From assembly GCA_024234575.1 (NCBI GenBank), contig JACKOB010000003.1:682001-746000 (forward strand): a stretch of DNA of 64,000 nucleotides, given 5' to 3'. Positions 8,784-16,771 of the stretch are shown piece by piece. Origin of the DNA: Hahellaceae bacterium (GTDB lineage: Bacteria; Pseudomonadota; Gammaproteobacteria; Pseudomonadales; Oleiphilaceae). Position 1 is the first letter of the stretch, and the number at the start of each line of letters is the position of its first letter. Under the pieces are notes generated by a model. It saw nothing but the letters and a program-made list of their open reading frames with translations. It did no database searches and was not told the origin of the DNA. The position numbers and the translations under genes were made by a program.

Positions 8784-9458
8784 TTATTCTATCAGTGAAA
8801 TCTCTCCTGTGGGGCAAACCGCCCTGTCATCTTTGTTGCGTGCGTTGTTGCAAACCTTTGACACGGTACAAACCTTAAGTGTTGGTGCAAGTGCTGGGTT
8901 AAATAACGACTTTAAATCCTCAGCTTTTGTTGTGTGCTCAAGCCAGATTGAAATACTGTTTTCTGAGAGCATAACGGGCATGCGGTTGTGTATGCCACTA
9001 AACGATTCTTTTGCACTAGTTGTCACGATAGCGCAGCTTTCGAGGTAATAATCATCTCTCTGCCATACATCCCAAATGGCTGCGAGAGCGATGAACTTAT
9101 TCTCCGTACTTATGAGATAAGGTTGCTTGCCATTTTCTTCCGACTTCCATTCGATAAAGCTTGAAACAGGAACAATTCCTCGGCGGGACTGAAATGGTCC
9201 GCGAAAAGCTTTGCTACTATCAATAGTCTCGCTTCTAGCGTTAAACATGCTGAATTTGGATGATATTTCCGCAGCCCAAGAGGGTGTCAGCCACCAGCGC
9301 ATATTGTGTAAAGCCAGACCGTCTCTGGATTTCGTTACAACTGGAATATTTTCAGTTGGTGCTATGTTATATCGAGTTGCCAGGCTTACTTTTAAGTCGA
9401 GTGAATCGAGAAACCCTCTAACTCCTTCATCATCAATAATATTAATGCGTCCGCACAT
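8784..9458 (-). CDS. SRAP-domain protein (YedK/HMCES-like abasic-site peptidase)
   Basis: A 224-residue SOS-response-associated peptidase. All key residues of the family are visible: Cys2 directly after the initiator Met (MCGR), Asn31 in RYNIAPT, Glu103 in SSFIEWK and His157 in GIHNRMPV. Known members form a covalent thiazolidine link between Cys2 and abasic sites in single-stranded DNA, shielding the lesion at replication forks. The initiator Met must be removed, which a small second residue such as Cys allows. The ribosome-binding site AGGAGA lies 7 bases before ATG 9458 and settles the start. No DNA-polymerase or imuB cassette is adjacent; another DNA-damage gene, AlkB-like, is far away at 61.5 kb. 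Confidence 0.92.
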   Translation of the reverse strand: MCGRINIIDDEGVRGFLDSLDLKVSLATRYNIAPTENIPVVTKSRDGLALHNMRWWLTPSWAAEISSKFSMFNARSETIDSSKAFRGPFQSRRGIVPVSSFIEWKSEENGKQPYLISTENKFIALAAIWDVWQRDDYYLESCAIVTTSAKESFSGIHNRMPVMLSENSISIWLEHTTKAEDLKSLFNPALAPTLKVCTVSKVCNNARNKDDRAVCPTGEISLIE

Positions 9459-9593
9459 TGGTCATCTCCTCAGGGTGGCGAAGTTATATTCGCGGGTTGC
9501 AATATTCCTATCGAAAAATTCGATATATAAGGCGGTATTATTTGCTTTATTATCTATAAATTAGAATTATATTGATATGACATTAGATTGAGT

Positions 9594-10154
9594 ATGAGCC
9601 CTATGTTAAAAAACTCTATCGTTGGATATGGTTGGATTTCGATTGGTCTGCACTGGCTTTCTGCGCTGGCTATTTTTGGCATGTTTGGCCTTGGCTTATA
9701 CATGGTAGACCTCACATATTACGATGATTTTTATAAAACGGGCCCCTATATTCACAAGAGCGTTGGCGTTCTTCTCGCTTTTTTAATGGTTGCAAGGTTG
9801 TTGTGGAAAACAGCGAGCCCTAAGGTCGCACCATTGCTCAGCCATCAACCCTGGGAAGTACGTTTAGCACACGGCGTTCACCAACTGCTTTATGTGATTT
9901 TTTTCATGCTGGTAGTCAGTGGCTATCTGATCTCATCGGCGGACGGCAGCAGTATTGAAGTGTTTGGCATGTTTAGTGTGCCCTCGGTGATTGACTCGAT
10001 TGACAACCTCGAGGATATCGCTGGTGAAATACATGAGTATCTGGCCTGGTTATTGATAGTTCTGGTGGTCTTTCATGTGCTGGGGGCCATGAAACATCAC
10101 TTTATCGACAAAGATAATACGTTGAGGAGGATGTTGTTTCCCAATGAGAAGTGA
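9594..10154 (+). CDS. Cytochrome b561-family membrane protein
   Basis: A roughly 186-residue inner-membrane diheme protein with four transmembrane helices. Candidate heme-ligand histidines are in GLHWLSA (helix 1), PYIHKSVGV (helix 2), EIHEYLAW (helix 3) and VFHVLGAMKHH (helix 4), the usual bacterial b561 pattern. It transfers electrons between the quinone pool and periplasmic acceptors. It is followed 81 bases later by a YceI gene, the same pairing as yceJ-yceI in Escherichia coli, which supports a shared role in isoprenoid-quinone or redox handling. The start is uncertain among TTG 9588, ATG 9594 and ATG 9603; none has a strong ribosome-binding site. Confidence 0.87.
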   Translation: MSPMLKNSIVGYGWISIGLHWLSALAIFGMFGLGLYMVDLTYYDDFYKTGPYIHKSVGVLLAFLMVARLLWKTASPKVAPLLSHQPWEVRLAHGVHQLLYVIFFMLVVSGYLISSADGSSIEVFGMFSVPSVIDSIDNLEDIAGEIHEYLAWLLIVLVVFHVLGAMKHHFIDKDNTLRRMLFPNEK

Positions 10155-10235
10155 GATGGTTTTTAACAGGTATTTGCCACTTGATACTGGGTGGTTTTTT
10201 TAACTACGAAAGTAATAATGCTAAGAGAGGGATTG

Positions 10236-10823
10236 ATGATGAGAAAGTTTTTGGGGTTGGGTGCACTGATTTCTGGGATAGTGCTAAGTACCACGGCGTC
10301 GATCGTCACTGCTGAAGACTATGTAATTGATACGAAGGGTGCACATGCTTTTGTGCAGTTTCGTATCAAGCATTTGGGCTATAGTTGGTTGTATGGGCGT
10401 TTCAATAAATTCTCGGGTGAGTTTTCTTACGATGCATCTGCTCCTGAAAAATCAGCGGTAGTTGTGGAGTTAGAAACCGCAAGCCTTGATTCCAACCACT
10501 CGGAACGGGACAAACACCTGCGCAGCGATGACTTTCTTAACGTAGATAAATTTCCGAAAGCGAGGTTTGAGAGTACCCGTGTTGAGTCAACCGGCCCAGG
10601 CAAAGCGAACATTCATGGAAAACTGACATTGCATGGTGTTACCAAGGATGTGGTGTTGGCCGCGGAAGACACTGGTGCAGGTAAAGATCCATGGGGTGGC
10701 TATCGTCAAGGGTTTTTTGGAACCACTACCATTGCGTTGAAGGATTTTGGTATCGACTACAACTTAGGGCCTGCGTCTACTCATGTTGAATTGATATTGT
10801 CTATCGAAGGCATACGAAAGTAA
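10236..10823 (+). CDS. yceI: YceI-family periplasmic lipid-binding protein
   Basis: A 195-residue exported protein: signal peptide up to ASIVTA, then an antiparallel beta-barrel of the YceI/lipocalin-like type. Recognisable family segments are [28 protein letters not shown], the [22 protein letters not shown] motif, [13 protein letters not shown] and [18 protein letters not shown]. Family members bind polyisoprenoid lipids such as octaprenyl-phosphate or quinone precursors in the barrel. AGAGAGGGA sits just upstream of tandem ATGs at 10236 and 10239, so either could be used. It forms an apparent operon with the cytochrome b561 gene and ends at a hairpin terminator. Confidence 0.9.
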   Translation: MMRKFLGLGALISGIVLSTTASIVTAEDYVIDTKGAHAFVQFRIKHLGYSWLYGRFNKFSGEFSYDASAPEKSAVVVELETASLDSNHSERDKHLRSDDFLNVDKFPKARFESTRVESTGPGKANIHGKLTLHGVTKDVVLAAEDTGAGKDPWGGYRQGFFGTTTIALKDFGIDYNLGPASTHVELILSIEGIRK

Positions 10824-10854
10824 ATCAATCGCACCTTGCTTAGCGCGGTCAAGC

Positions 10855-10887
10855 AAAGCACCAGTGAGTGACTTCCTGGTGCTTTAT
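10855..10887 (+). terminator. Hairpin terminator after yceI
   Basis: A perfect 10-bp stem (AAAGCACCAG with CTGGTGCTTT) encloses an 11-base loop, 32 bases after the stop. The T-run is short, so termination strength is uncertain. Confidence 0.65.
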
Positions 10888-10978
10888 CACAAAGTTTAAT
10901 TCTGATGTTTTGGCCTATAGACAGTTGTATGTTTTCTGAGTAGACTGCTCAGTAACATTTTTGATTAGAAAACTAAAT

Positions 10979-11209
10979 ATGGATAGTTCCTCGGTACGCA
11001 AACGCTCTCTCAGCGCTCTGGCGTTTCTGCTCTCTTCTTTTCTTGGGCTTGTCGTTTTGGCAAATCTTGTATCCCGAGAACTTCACGCCTCTTCAAATAA
11101 CGAAATAACCCTACCTGTGCAAGGTGTATTAAAAACCGTCGTTAAAAAAGATGGGATACCTGAGGCTAAGTTAATTGAAGTTGAGCAATCGTTGGCAAAT
11201 CAGCCCTAG
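10979..11209 (+). CDS. Small membrane-anchored hypothetical protein
   Basis: A 76-residue frame: a basic, Ser-rich N-terminus (MDSSSVRKRS), one hydrophobic helix (LSALAFLLSSFLGLVVLANLV) and a polar C-terminal tail of about 40 residues that could be periplasmic. ATG 10979 is preferred to the in-frame TTG at 10961, but the ribosome-binding site is weak. It stands alone between the yceI terminator and the MATE gene and resembles no family I know. Topology and codon usage make it plausible, not certain. Confidence 0.45.
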   Translation: MDSSSVRKRSLSALAFLLSSFLGLVVLANLVSRELHASSNNEITLPVQGVLKTVVKKDGIPEAKLIEVEQSLANQP

Positions 11210-11387
11210 TGCAATTTTGGTCTGATTGTCGTTTTTTGTTAGTCCCATTTTCACCCTGCTAAACTCTCTGGTTGCCAAATGCTTTTTCCTTCACTCTGAT
11301 AAACGAAGTTATTCTGCGTTATGATGCCCCTGTATTCATGTTTGAACACCAACTGGTGAGTCAGCAAATCCCCCGAATTCAAGCACT

Positions 11388-11402
11388 AAGGAGTCTCCTT
11401 TG
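11388..11402 (+). promoter_or_regulatory. Ribosome-binding site inside a palindrome, before a TTG start
   Basis: AAGGAG (11388-11393) lies six bases before TTG 11400. The same bases form a perfect inverted repeat, AAGGAG-T-CTCCTT, ending at the first base of the start codon. The site supports TTG as the MATE start and could allow mRNA pairing or protein binding to limit translation. Confidence 0.6.
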
Positions 11403-12731
11403 AGGGCAGTATTGACTGATGGCCCCGAGCGCAAACATCTTTTCGCACTTGGCTGGCCAATGTTGGTGGGGATCATAGCCGTAATTGGCTTCAACGTTGT
11501 CGATACTTTCTTTATTGCGCAGTTGGGCGAGATTCAACTGGCGGCGATATCATATACCTTTCCAATCGTGACCTTAATGGCAAGTATTGCTCTCGGGCTT
11601 GGTGCCGGAGTTTCCAGTCTCGTTTCCCGCAGCCTTGGACGAGGCGAAAAACACCGTACCTGCGCCTACACAACTGATGGTTTGTCGCTATCACTGCTTA
11701 TAGTAGTGCTGTTTACCGCTTTAGGTTTGGCGACCATTGATCCAGTGTTTAGGATGATGGGAGCCGAAGCTGAAACCTTGCCTCTTATTAGAGACTACAT
11801 GAGCATCTGGTACCTCAATATGGTGTTTGTAGTGGTGCCAATGGTTGGAAACAGCGTAATCCGGGCGACTGGCAATGCACGCTTTCCGGCGGCAGTTATG
11901 ATTTTTGCAGGGGTTGTGAACGCAATATTAGACCCGCTGCTGATATTTGGCTTGTGGGGCTTTCCCCGTATGGAGTTAGAAGGGGCCGCTCTGGCGACGC
12001 TTATTTCCCGGATGTTGACATTTATTGCAGCCATTTACTTATTGCATTACCGTAAACAGATGCTGGTTAACCCTTTTAGAGGCGTCGCCGAAGTCATTGG
12101 TAATTGGAAATCTATTCTTAGTCTCGGAGCGGTAAACGCGTTGAACAACACGGTGGTTCCGTTATCAGCGTTGCTTATGACCGCTTATGTTTCGCAGTTT
12201 GGGGAGCAGTCTGTTGCCGCCTTTGGGATTGGGACACGTATTGAGTCCTTAGTGATGATTCCAATTATTGCCGTTGCGGCGGCGCTGTCGCCGTTTGCCG
12301 GGCAAAACTGGGGGGCAAAAAAACAAAACCGGATTGAAAATATTCTCACTGAGGCAAAAAAGTTCACTTTCTGCTGGTTGGCTTTTATTTTCGTGCTGTT
12401 TGCTTTTGGACTCGAATCTATGATTGGCTGGTTTACACAGAACGCTAATGTTTCAGGGCTTGCCTGGCAGTACGTGATGTTAGTTCTTCCCAGTATGATC
12501 CCTCTTGCTGCAGTGTTGTATATCAATACCATTTACAGTGCTACCGGCAGGCCGATAGTATCGCTACGACTGACGGTTTTTCGTGTGCTTGTGGTTTTGT
12601 TACCGATGGCGTGGTTGCTAATGCAGTTTTTCAATGTAACCGGAGTCTTCGTGGCCATTGCGTTTGCAAACCTGGCTGGCGGGTTGTTAGCCTATTTTAT
12701 TTACCAGTATCGTTTTAAACCGGCCAATTAG
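11400..12731 (+). CDS. MATE-family multidrug/Na+ antiporter
   Basis: A 443-residue, 12-helix inner-membrane exporter of the multidrug and toxin extrusion family. Family features include the repeated GAGVSSLVSRSLGRG motif at the end of helix 2, MVGNSVIRATGNARFP between helices 4 and 5, and the matching second-half motif AALSPFAGQNWGAKK. Known members expel cationic drugs in exchange for Na+ or H+; the substrate cannot be predicted. Translation most likely begins at TTG 11400, because AAGGAG is ideally placed and no ATG occurs near the N-terminus until far into the first transmembrane helix. The gene is monocistronic and convergent with the REC-GGDEF-EAL gene at 12809. Confidence 0.9.
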   Translation: MRAVLTDGPERKHLFALGWPMLVGIIAVIGFNVVDTFFIAQLGEIQLAAISYTFPIVTLMASIALGLGAGVSSLVSRSLGRGEKHRTCAYTTDGLSLSLLIVVLFTALGLATIDPVFRMMGAEAETLPLIRDYMSIWYLNMVFVVVPMVGNSVIRATGNARFPAAVMIFAGVVNAILDPLLIFGLWGFPRMELEGAALATLISRMLTFIAAIYLLHYRKQMLVNPFRGVAEVIGNWKSILSLGAVNALNNTVVPLSALLMTAYVSQFGEQSVAAFGIGTRIESLVMIPIIAVAAALSPFAGQNWGAKKQNRIENILTEAKKFTFCWLAFIFVLFAFGLESMIGWFTQNANVSGLAWQYVMLVLPSMIPLAAVLYINTIYSATGRPIVSLRLTVFRVLVVLLPMAWLLMQFFNVTGVFVAIAFANLAGGLLAYFIYQYRFKPAN

Positions 12732-12808
12732 GGTCGAAATGCGGACGGCGAGTTCGCACATTCTCAACTATTGCTCTGCGCCATACTGCTGGCTCTTAAG
12801 CTTTAAAG

Positions 12809-14530
12809 TTACCCTAATACAACTTCCTGTATGGGGCCTGGTTTTGCTATGCCAAAGCCTTGCGCATAATCGACACCTATCAGTTTCAGTGCCGCACAGA
12901 CTTCGTCATTTTCTACAAACTCAGCGATGGTCGATAAGCCTGCAGCGTGTCCTATCTGGTTGCAGGCTTCGACGATACCTTTGTCAATCGGGTCATTGAG
13001 CATGTTCTTGACGAAGCTGCCATCGATTTTAAGGTAATCAACCGGGATACGCTTCAGATAAGAAAAAGAACTCAAGCCTACACCGAAGTCGTCCAAGGCA
13101 AATTTAAATCCCCTGTCTCTCGTCTCTTTTATAAATTCAACCGCGTCGGAAAGGTTGGCAATGGCTGCTGTTTCTGTGATTTCGAAACAAATTCTGGCGG
13201 GAATGATGTGATAGAAATTGAGAAAATCTTTGATGTCGTCAAAGAAAGATTTGTCACTCAAGGTTGAGCCAGACAGATTGATGAAGTAAGTACCCATTTG
13301 CTGGTTGCCGAGCCCGCTGGCAGCCAGGTAACTAAACACGTTTTTTACCACCCAGCGATCAATTAAAGGCATCAGTCCGTACCGTTCGGCTGAAGGAATG
13401 AATGCGATAGGAGGCACAATGTTTTTGTCGTCATCGAGCATTCGTACCAAAAACTCGCTGTGGTTAATGGCATTTGTTTTTAGGCAGCGCATAGGTTGGT
13501 TGTGTAGCACAAAACGATTTTCTTCAACTGCCAGGCGAATACGAGGTACCCACTGCATTTCGTCTCTGCGGCGTGTGAATTCAGCGTCATTTTGACGATA
13601 CCAGGCGATGGTGTTGCGGCCTTTATCTTTTGCAGTAAAGCAAGCCAGGTCGGCGCTGCTTAAGAGAGACTGGTAGTCTTTGGAGTGTTGGTTGACTGCG
13701 ACCATGCCAATACTGATGCTGCAGTTAAATGGTTTGTTGTCCCAAATGAAACGGTGTTCACGCACTTCTTTAAGCACGCGCTCGGCAAGCTTCATTGCAT
13801 GGTCTTGAGGGCAATTCTGCAACAGAATGGCGAACTCATCTCCGCCCAGTCTGGCAAGAGTGTCAGACTCACGAATATGGTTTTTCAGTAACTTAGTTAT
13901 CTGCTTAAGTAGTTCGTCTCCTGCAACATGGCCGCAGGTATCATTGATAATCTTGAACTGGTCAAGATCCAGCACCATTAATACGTGATCTATTCTGTGG
14001 GCAATAGCCTCTTGCAGAGCTACTGTTAGCTCCTTTTCAAACTCTTGTCGATTTACCAGACCGGTCAGATGGTCATAGTATGAAAGGTAATTGATGTCTT
14101 CTTCTGCCTGTTTGTGGGCGTGGCGAAACTCTGAGTGTTTAAGCTCTCGTTTTATCACCGGAATAAGTCTGGCCAGGTTGTCTTTCATCACGTAGTCTTG
14201 GGCACCGCTACTCATGGTTTTAACGGCCAGCTCTTCTTCGATAGTTCCAGACACGACTATGACAGGTATGTCGGAGCTGAAGTCTCGAATAATTTTAAGT
14301 GCATCGGAAGAAGAGAAGCCGTGCATGTTATGGTCAGTAATAACGATGTCCCAGGTATGATTTTGCAGGGCGTTTAGCAGGCTGCGGGCACTATCAACGT
14401 GTTTATGGGTGATGCGAATGCCGCCTTTACGTAACTGGCGCAAAAGGAGTATGGCGTCGTCTTCAGAGTCGTCAACGACGAGCACTTTTACCACTCCGGG
14501 AATGTTTTCGATTACAGCTGAATTATGCAT
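12809..14530 (-). CDS. Response regulator with GGDEF and EAL domains (cassette 1)
   Basis: A 573-residue cytoplasmic c-di-GMP enzyme. Residues 14-130 are a receiver domain with phospho-acceptor Asp66 (VITDHNM). The GGDEF domain carries an intact GGDEF at 229-233 and an RESD inhibitory site at 220-223, five residues upstream. The EAL domain starts near residue 335; the signature reads E-F-L (Glu359), with the other metal/substrate positions seen as FINLSG, FEITETA, DDFGVG, LKIDGS, AEFVE and YAQGFG. Both activities, c-di-GMP synthesis and hydrolysis, therefore look possible. The ATG overlaps the upstream receiver gene by 8 bases, indicating translational coupling. It is a close paralogue of the gene at 56514-58187. 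Phosphorylation by the kinase at 15110 is inferred from gene order. Confidence 0.93.
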   Translation of the reverse strand: MHNSAVIENIPGVVKVLVVDDSEDDAILLLRQLRKGGIRITHKHVDSARSLLNALQNHTWDIVITDHNMHGFSSSDALKIIRDFSSDIPVIVVSGTIEEELAVKTMSSGAQDYVMKDNLARLIPVIKRELKHSEFRHAHKQAEEDINYLSYYDHLTGLVNRQEFEKELTVALQEAIAHRIDHVLMVLDLDQFKIINDTCGHVAGDELLKQITKLLKNHIRESDTLARLGGDEFAILLQNCPQDHAMKLAERVLKEVREHRFIWDNKPFNCSISIGMVAVNQHSKDYQSLLSSADLACFTAKDKGRNTIAWYRQNDAEFTRRRDEMQWVPRIRLAVEENRFVLHNQPMRCLKTNAINHSEFLVRMLDDDKNIVPPIAFIPSAERYGLMPLIDRWVVKNVFSYLAASGLGNQQMGTYFINLSGSTLSDKSFFDDIKDFLNFYHIIPARICFEITETAAIANLSDAVEFIKETRDRGFKFALDDFGVGLSSFSYLKRIPVDYLKIDGSFVKNMLNDPIDKGIVEACNQIGHAAGLSTIAEFVENDEVCAALKLIGVDYAQGFGIAKPGPIQEVVLG

Positions 14531-14969
14531 GATGGATGTGTGGTGTTTTATTCACGCCCAGCCAGTAATTGCCGAGCATTTTTATCTGTTCGACAAACGC
14601 ATTAAAGTCGACTGGCTTGTTTATATAACTGTTTGCTCCCGCTTTGTAGCCGTCGAGCATATCTCTCTCTTCGTCAGAGGAAGTTAGGAGAACCACGGGG
14701 ATTAACGCGGTTTTTTCATTGTTACGAATGTTTCTAAGAACATCAATTCCGTTCATCTTTGGCAATTGAATATCAAGCAGGACGACGCAAGGGGTGTCGG
14801 TTTGATTTAAGGATTGATAGGCGCCTTTATGAAACATGTAATCCAATGCTTCCTGTCCATCTCTGACGACGTCAACGCTACTCACAATTTCGGACTTCTT
14901 CAGAGCGCGCAGGGCGAGCGCTTCATCATCCGGGTTGTCTTCAACCAGCAGAATTTTAAGAGGTGGCAT
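14523..14969 (-). CDS. Stand-alone Rcp1-like receiver protein (cassette 1)
   Basis: A 148-residue single receiver domain: acidic pocket VEDNPDD (10-15), phospho-acceptor Asp66 in LLDIQLP, the Thr/Ser switch LLTSSDEE and Lys in INKPVDF. The long beta3-alpha3 insert and the C-terminal NYWLGVNKTP are typical of the Rcp1 family of small receivers, first known as phytochrome-kinase partners. Such proteins act as phosphate shuttles or sinks. It sits between a membrane kinase (140 bases upstream) and a REC-GGDEF-EAL gene (8-base overlap), so it probably receives or competes for phosphate from that kinase. Its paralogue at 58218-58658 shares the same length, Asp position and C-terminal motif. Confidence 0.92.
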   Translation of the reverse strand: MPPLKILLVEDNPDDEALALRALKKSEIVSSVDVVRDGQEALDYMFHKGAYQSLNQTDTPCVVLLDIQLPKMNGIDVLRNIRNNEKTALIPVVLLTSSDEERDMLDGYKAGANSYINKPVDFNAFVEQIKMLGNYWLGVNKTPHIHHA

Positions 14970-15109
14970 GACACATGTTCCTGGGAGCCGTTGAAGTCAC
15001 AGTGACCAGTTGCCACAGATATCGCGGCTTCTATTTACTTTGTTTATAACACCTTAGATAGCTTTATTCTAGGTTATATGACCCGCTTTGTCATGCGTAG
15101 CAGATCGTG

Positions 15110-16645
15110 CTAGGAAGCGCCATCTTGCAGCCTAGGGCTCGGTGTAAAAGCTGTCTGCGCAGAGGTTGTCTTAGCGTTGTTTTGGTTTGCATTGTGACCT
15201 TGCTGGTGCAGCGTAAAAAAGAACGTGCTGCCTTCTCCTGTGGTGCTGGTAGCCCAGATATCTCCGTGGTGACGGTGAATGATACGGGCCACCGTAGCCA
15301 GTCCTATGCCTGTGCCTTCGAATTCATCATCAGTATGCAGGCGCTGAAAGGCCGTGAAGAGCCGGTCTTTATAGTTCATATCAAAACCAGCACCGTTGTC
15401 TCTGACAAAATATACCGTAGTAGTAGTTTCTTGAATGCGTCCGAACTCAATAACTGGTTGCTTTTCTTTTTGGGTATATTTCCAGGCGTTACCCAGCAGG
15501 TTGTCCATTACAACACGCAATAGCTTTATATCGCCAATATCAGTCATGCCGTGCTGAATGGTAATCTGGGCTTTTCTGTCCGGATTTGCATCAGCCAGTG
15601 ATTTTAAGGATTCGGCGGCCAATGCCGAGAGGTCAACAGGCTGCTCATTCAAGGCTTTTCTAGTAACGCGAGACAGGTGCAATAGCGAGGTGATCAGCTC
15701 GTCCATCTTATGTCCGGCAGTGGTGACGCGGCTAATATGGTCGAGTGCTATGTCATCCAGTTGCTCGCCGCAATCTTCGACTAATGCCTGTGTAAATCCC
15801 ACGATTGCTCGTATGGGGGCTCGCAGGTCGTGAGATACCGAGTAACTGAAAGCTTCCAGTTCTGCATTGGTGTTTTTTAGTTCTCGCGTCCTCTCGTTAA
15901 TTTCAGCTTCAAGCGTCTCACTATTTTCTACAATCATTGCGTTTTGATTTTGAATTTCCTGCAGCATCTGATTAAACGCATCGACCAGCTCGCCGATTTC
16001 ATCTCTTGAACTTTGCTCCGCCCGTAAGCTGTAATCTCTATTTTTGGCGATTCGTTTGGCGACAACTTTAAGTTGTACCAGCGGGGCAGAAATTTGGTTT
16101 TGCAGCACCGATGTCAGCAGGTAGACAATAACGAAAACAATGACTCCGACTATGGAGGTAAACAACAGATAGTTTTGAATGTGGGTGCTAACATCAATCA
16201 AGCTGACTTCGAGGTATACTGCGCCCAGTAGTTCATCATTAAGTGAGATGTTTTCTTCTAGAAGCAGCAGCCCATTTTGGTATTTGTAGGTGGTAAGGTG
16301 CGGTCGTCTGGGGCAGTGATTGGTGTGTGCTTCCCTGTTAAAAAAGGCCAGCACATTGACATCGGCATCGTATATACATGCCAGAAGAATTGACTCATTT
16401 GAGCGTAATGCGTTGACGGTATCTTTCAGTGCGGAGTCATCGCGAAAAAGTACGGCAGATTTAGATCTTTCCGCCACGATTTTGGCAGTGGTGGTGATAT
16501 TTTTTCGGACACCTTCGCGAAAGGTGTAGGACTCGTAAGCAATTAACAGACCGGTCATCAGGGTTAATACCGTCAGGGTGACAATGGACACCAGTAGCAT
16601 TATTTTCCCTTTAAGAGAAAACTTTCGGAACAGACGACTTTTCAT
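15110..16645 (-). CDS. Membrane sensor histidine kinase with CHASE8-like periplasmic domain (cassette 1)
   Basis: A 511-residue kinase. TM1 spans about 15-36; residues 40-158 form a periplasmic domain with KSAVLFRDDSALKDTVNALRSNESILLACIYDAD, which reads like the CHASE8 domain of YfiN-type proteins; TM2 is about 161-182. HAMP follows (183-235), then a coiled coil and a HisKA domain with His272 in SYSVSHDLRAP. The ATPase domain shows DNLLGNAWKYT, DNGAGFD and FEGTGIGLATV. Two periplasmic cysteines (90 and 111) are also conserved in the paralogue at 58799-60340. It lies upstream of the Rcp1-like receiver and REC-GGDEF-EAL genes on the same strand. The signal is unknown; unlike the second copy, it has no YfiR-like gene beside it. 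Confidence 0.93.
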   Translation of the reverse strand: MKSRLFRKFSLKGKIMLLVSIVTLTVLTLMTGLLIAYESYTFREGVRKNITTTAKIVAERSKSAVLFRDDSALKDTVNALRSNESILLACIYDADVNVLAFFNREAHTNHCPRRPHLTTYKYQNGLLLLEENISLNDELLGAVYLEVSLIDVSTHIQNYLLFTSIVGVIVFVIVYLLTSVLQNQISAPLVQLKVVAKRIAKNRDYSLRAEQSSRDEIGELVDAFNQMLQEIQNQNAMIVENSETLEAEINERTRELKNTNAELEAFSYSVSHDLRAPIRAIVGFTQALVEDCGEQLDDIALDHISRVTTAGHKMDELITSLLHLSRVTRKALNEQPVDLSALAAESLKSLADANPDRKAQITIQHGMTDIGDIKLLRVVMDNLLGNAWKYTQKEKQPVIEFGRIQETTTTVYFVRDNGAGFDMNYKDRLFTAFQRLHTDDEFEGTGIGLATVARIIHRHHGDIWATSTTGEGSTFFFTLHQQGHNANQNNAKTTSAQTAFTPSPRLQDGAS

Positions 16646-16771
16646 TTTTTATACGTTTCCGTCTGCGGTGAATTGATAACAAATTTGGCGTACAGCGACA
16701 TTGGTGGTTTCACGTGGCTTTTTAGCTGCTGATTTATGTCGCGATTGATTTGTCGATGCATGGGCTCTTAG

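Noticed and set aside
13440..13460. EAL domain of the cassette 1 protein as inactive because the motif is E-F-L
   Set aside because: The catalytic Glu is kept and all other metal and substrate positions are present; the middle residue varies in active enzymes.
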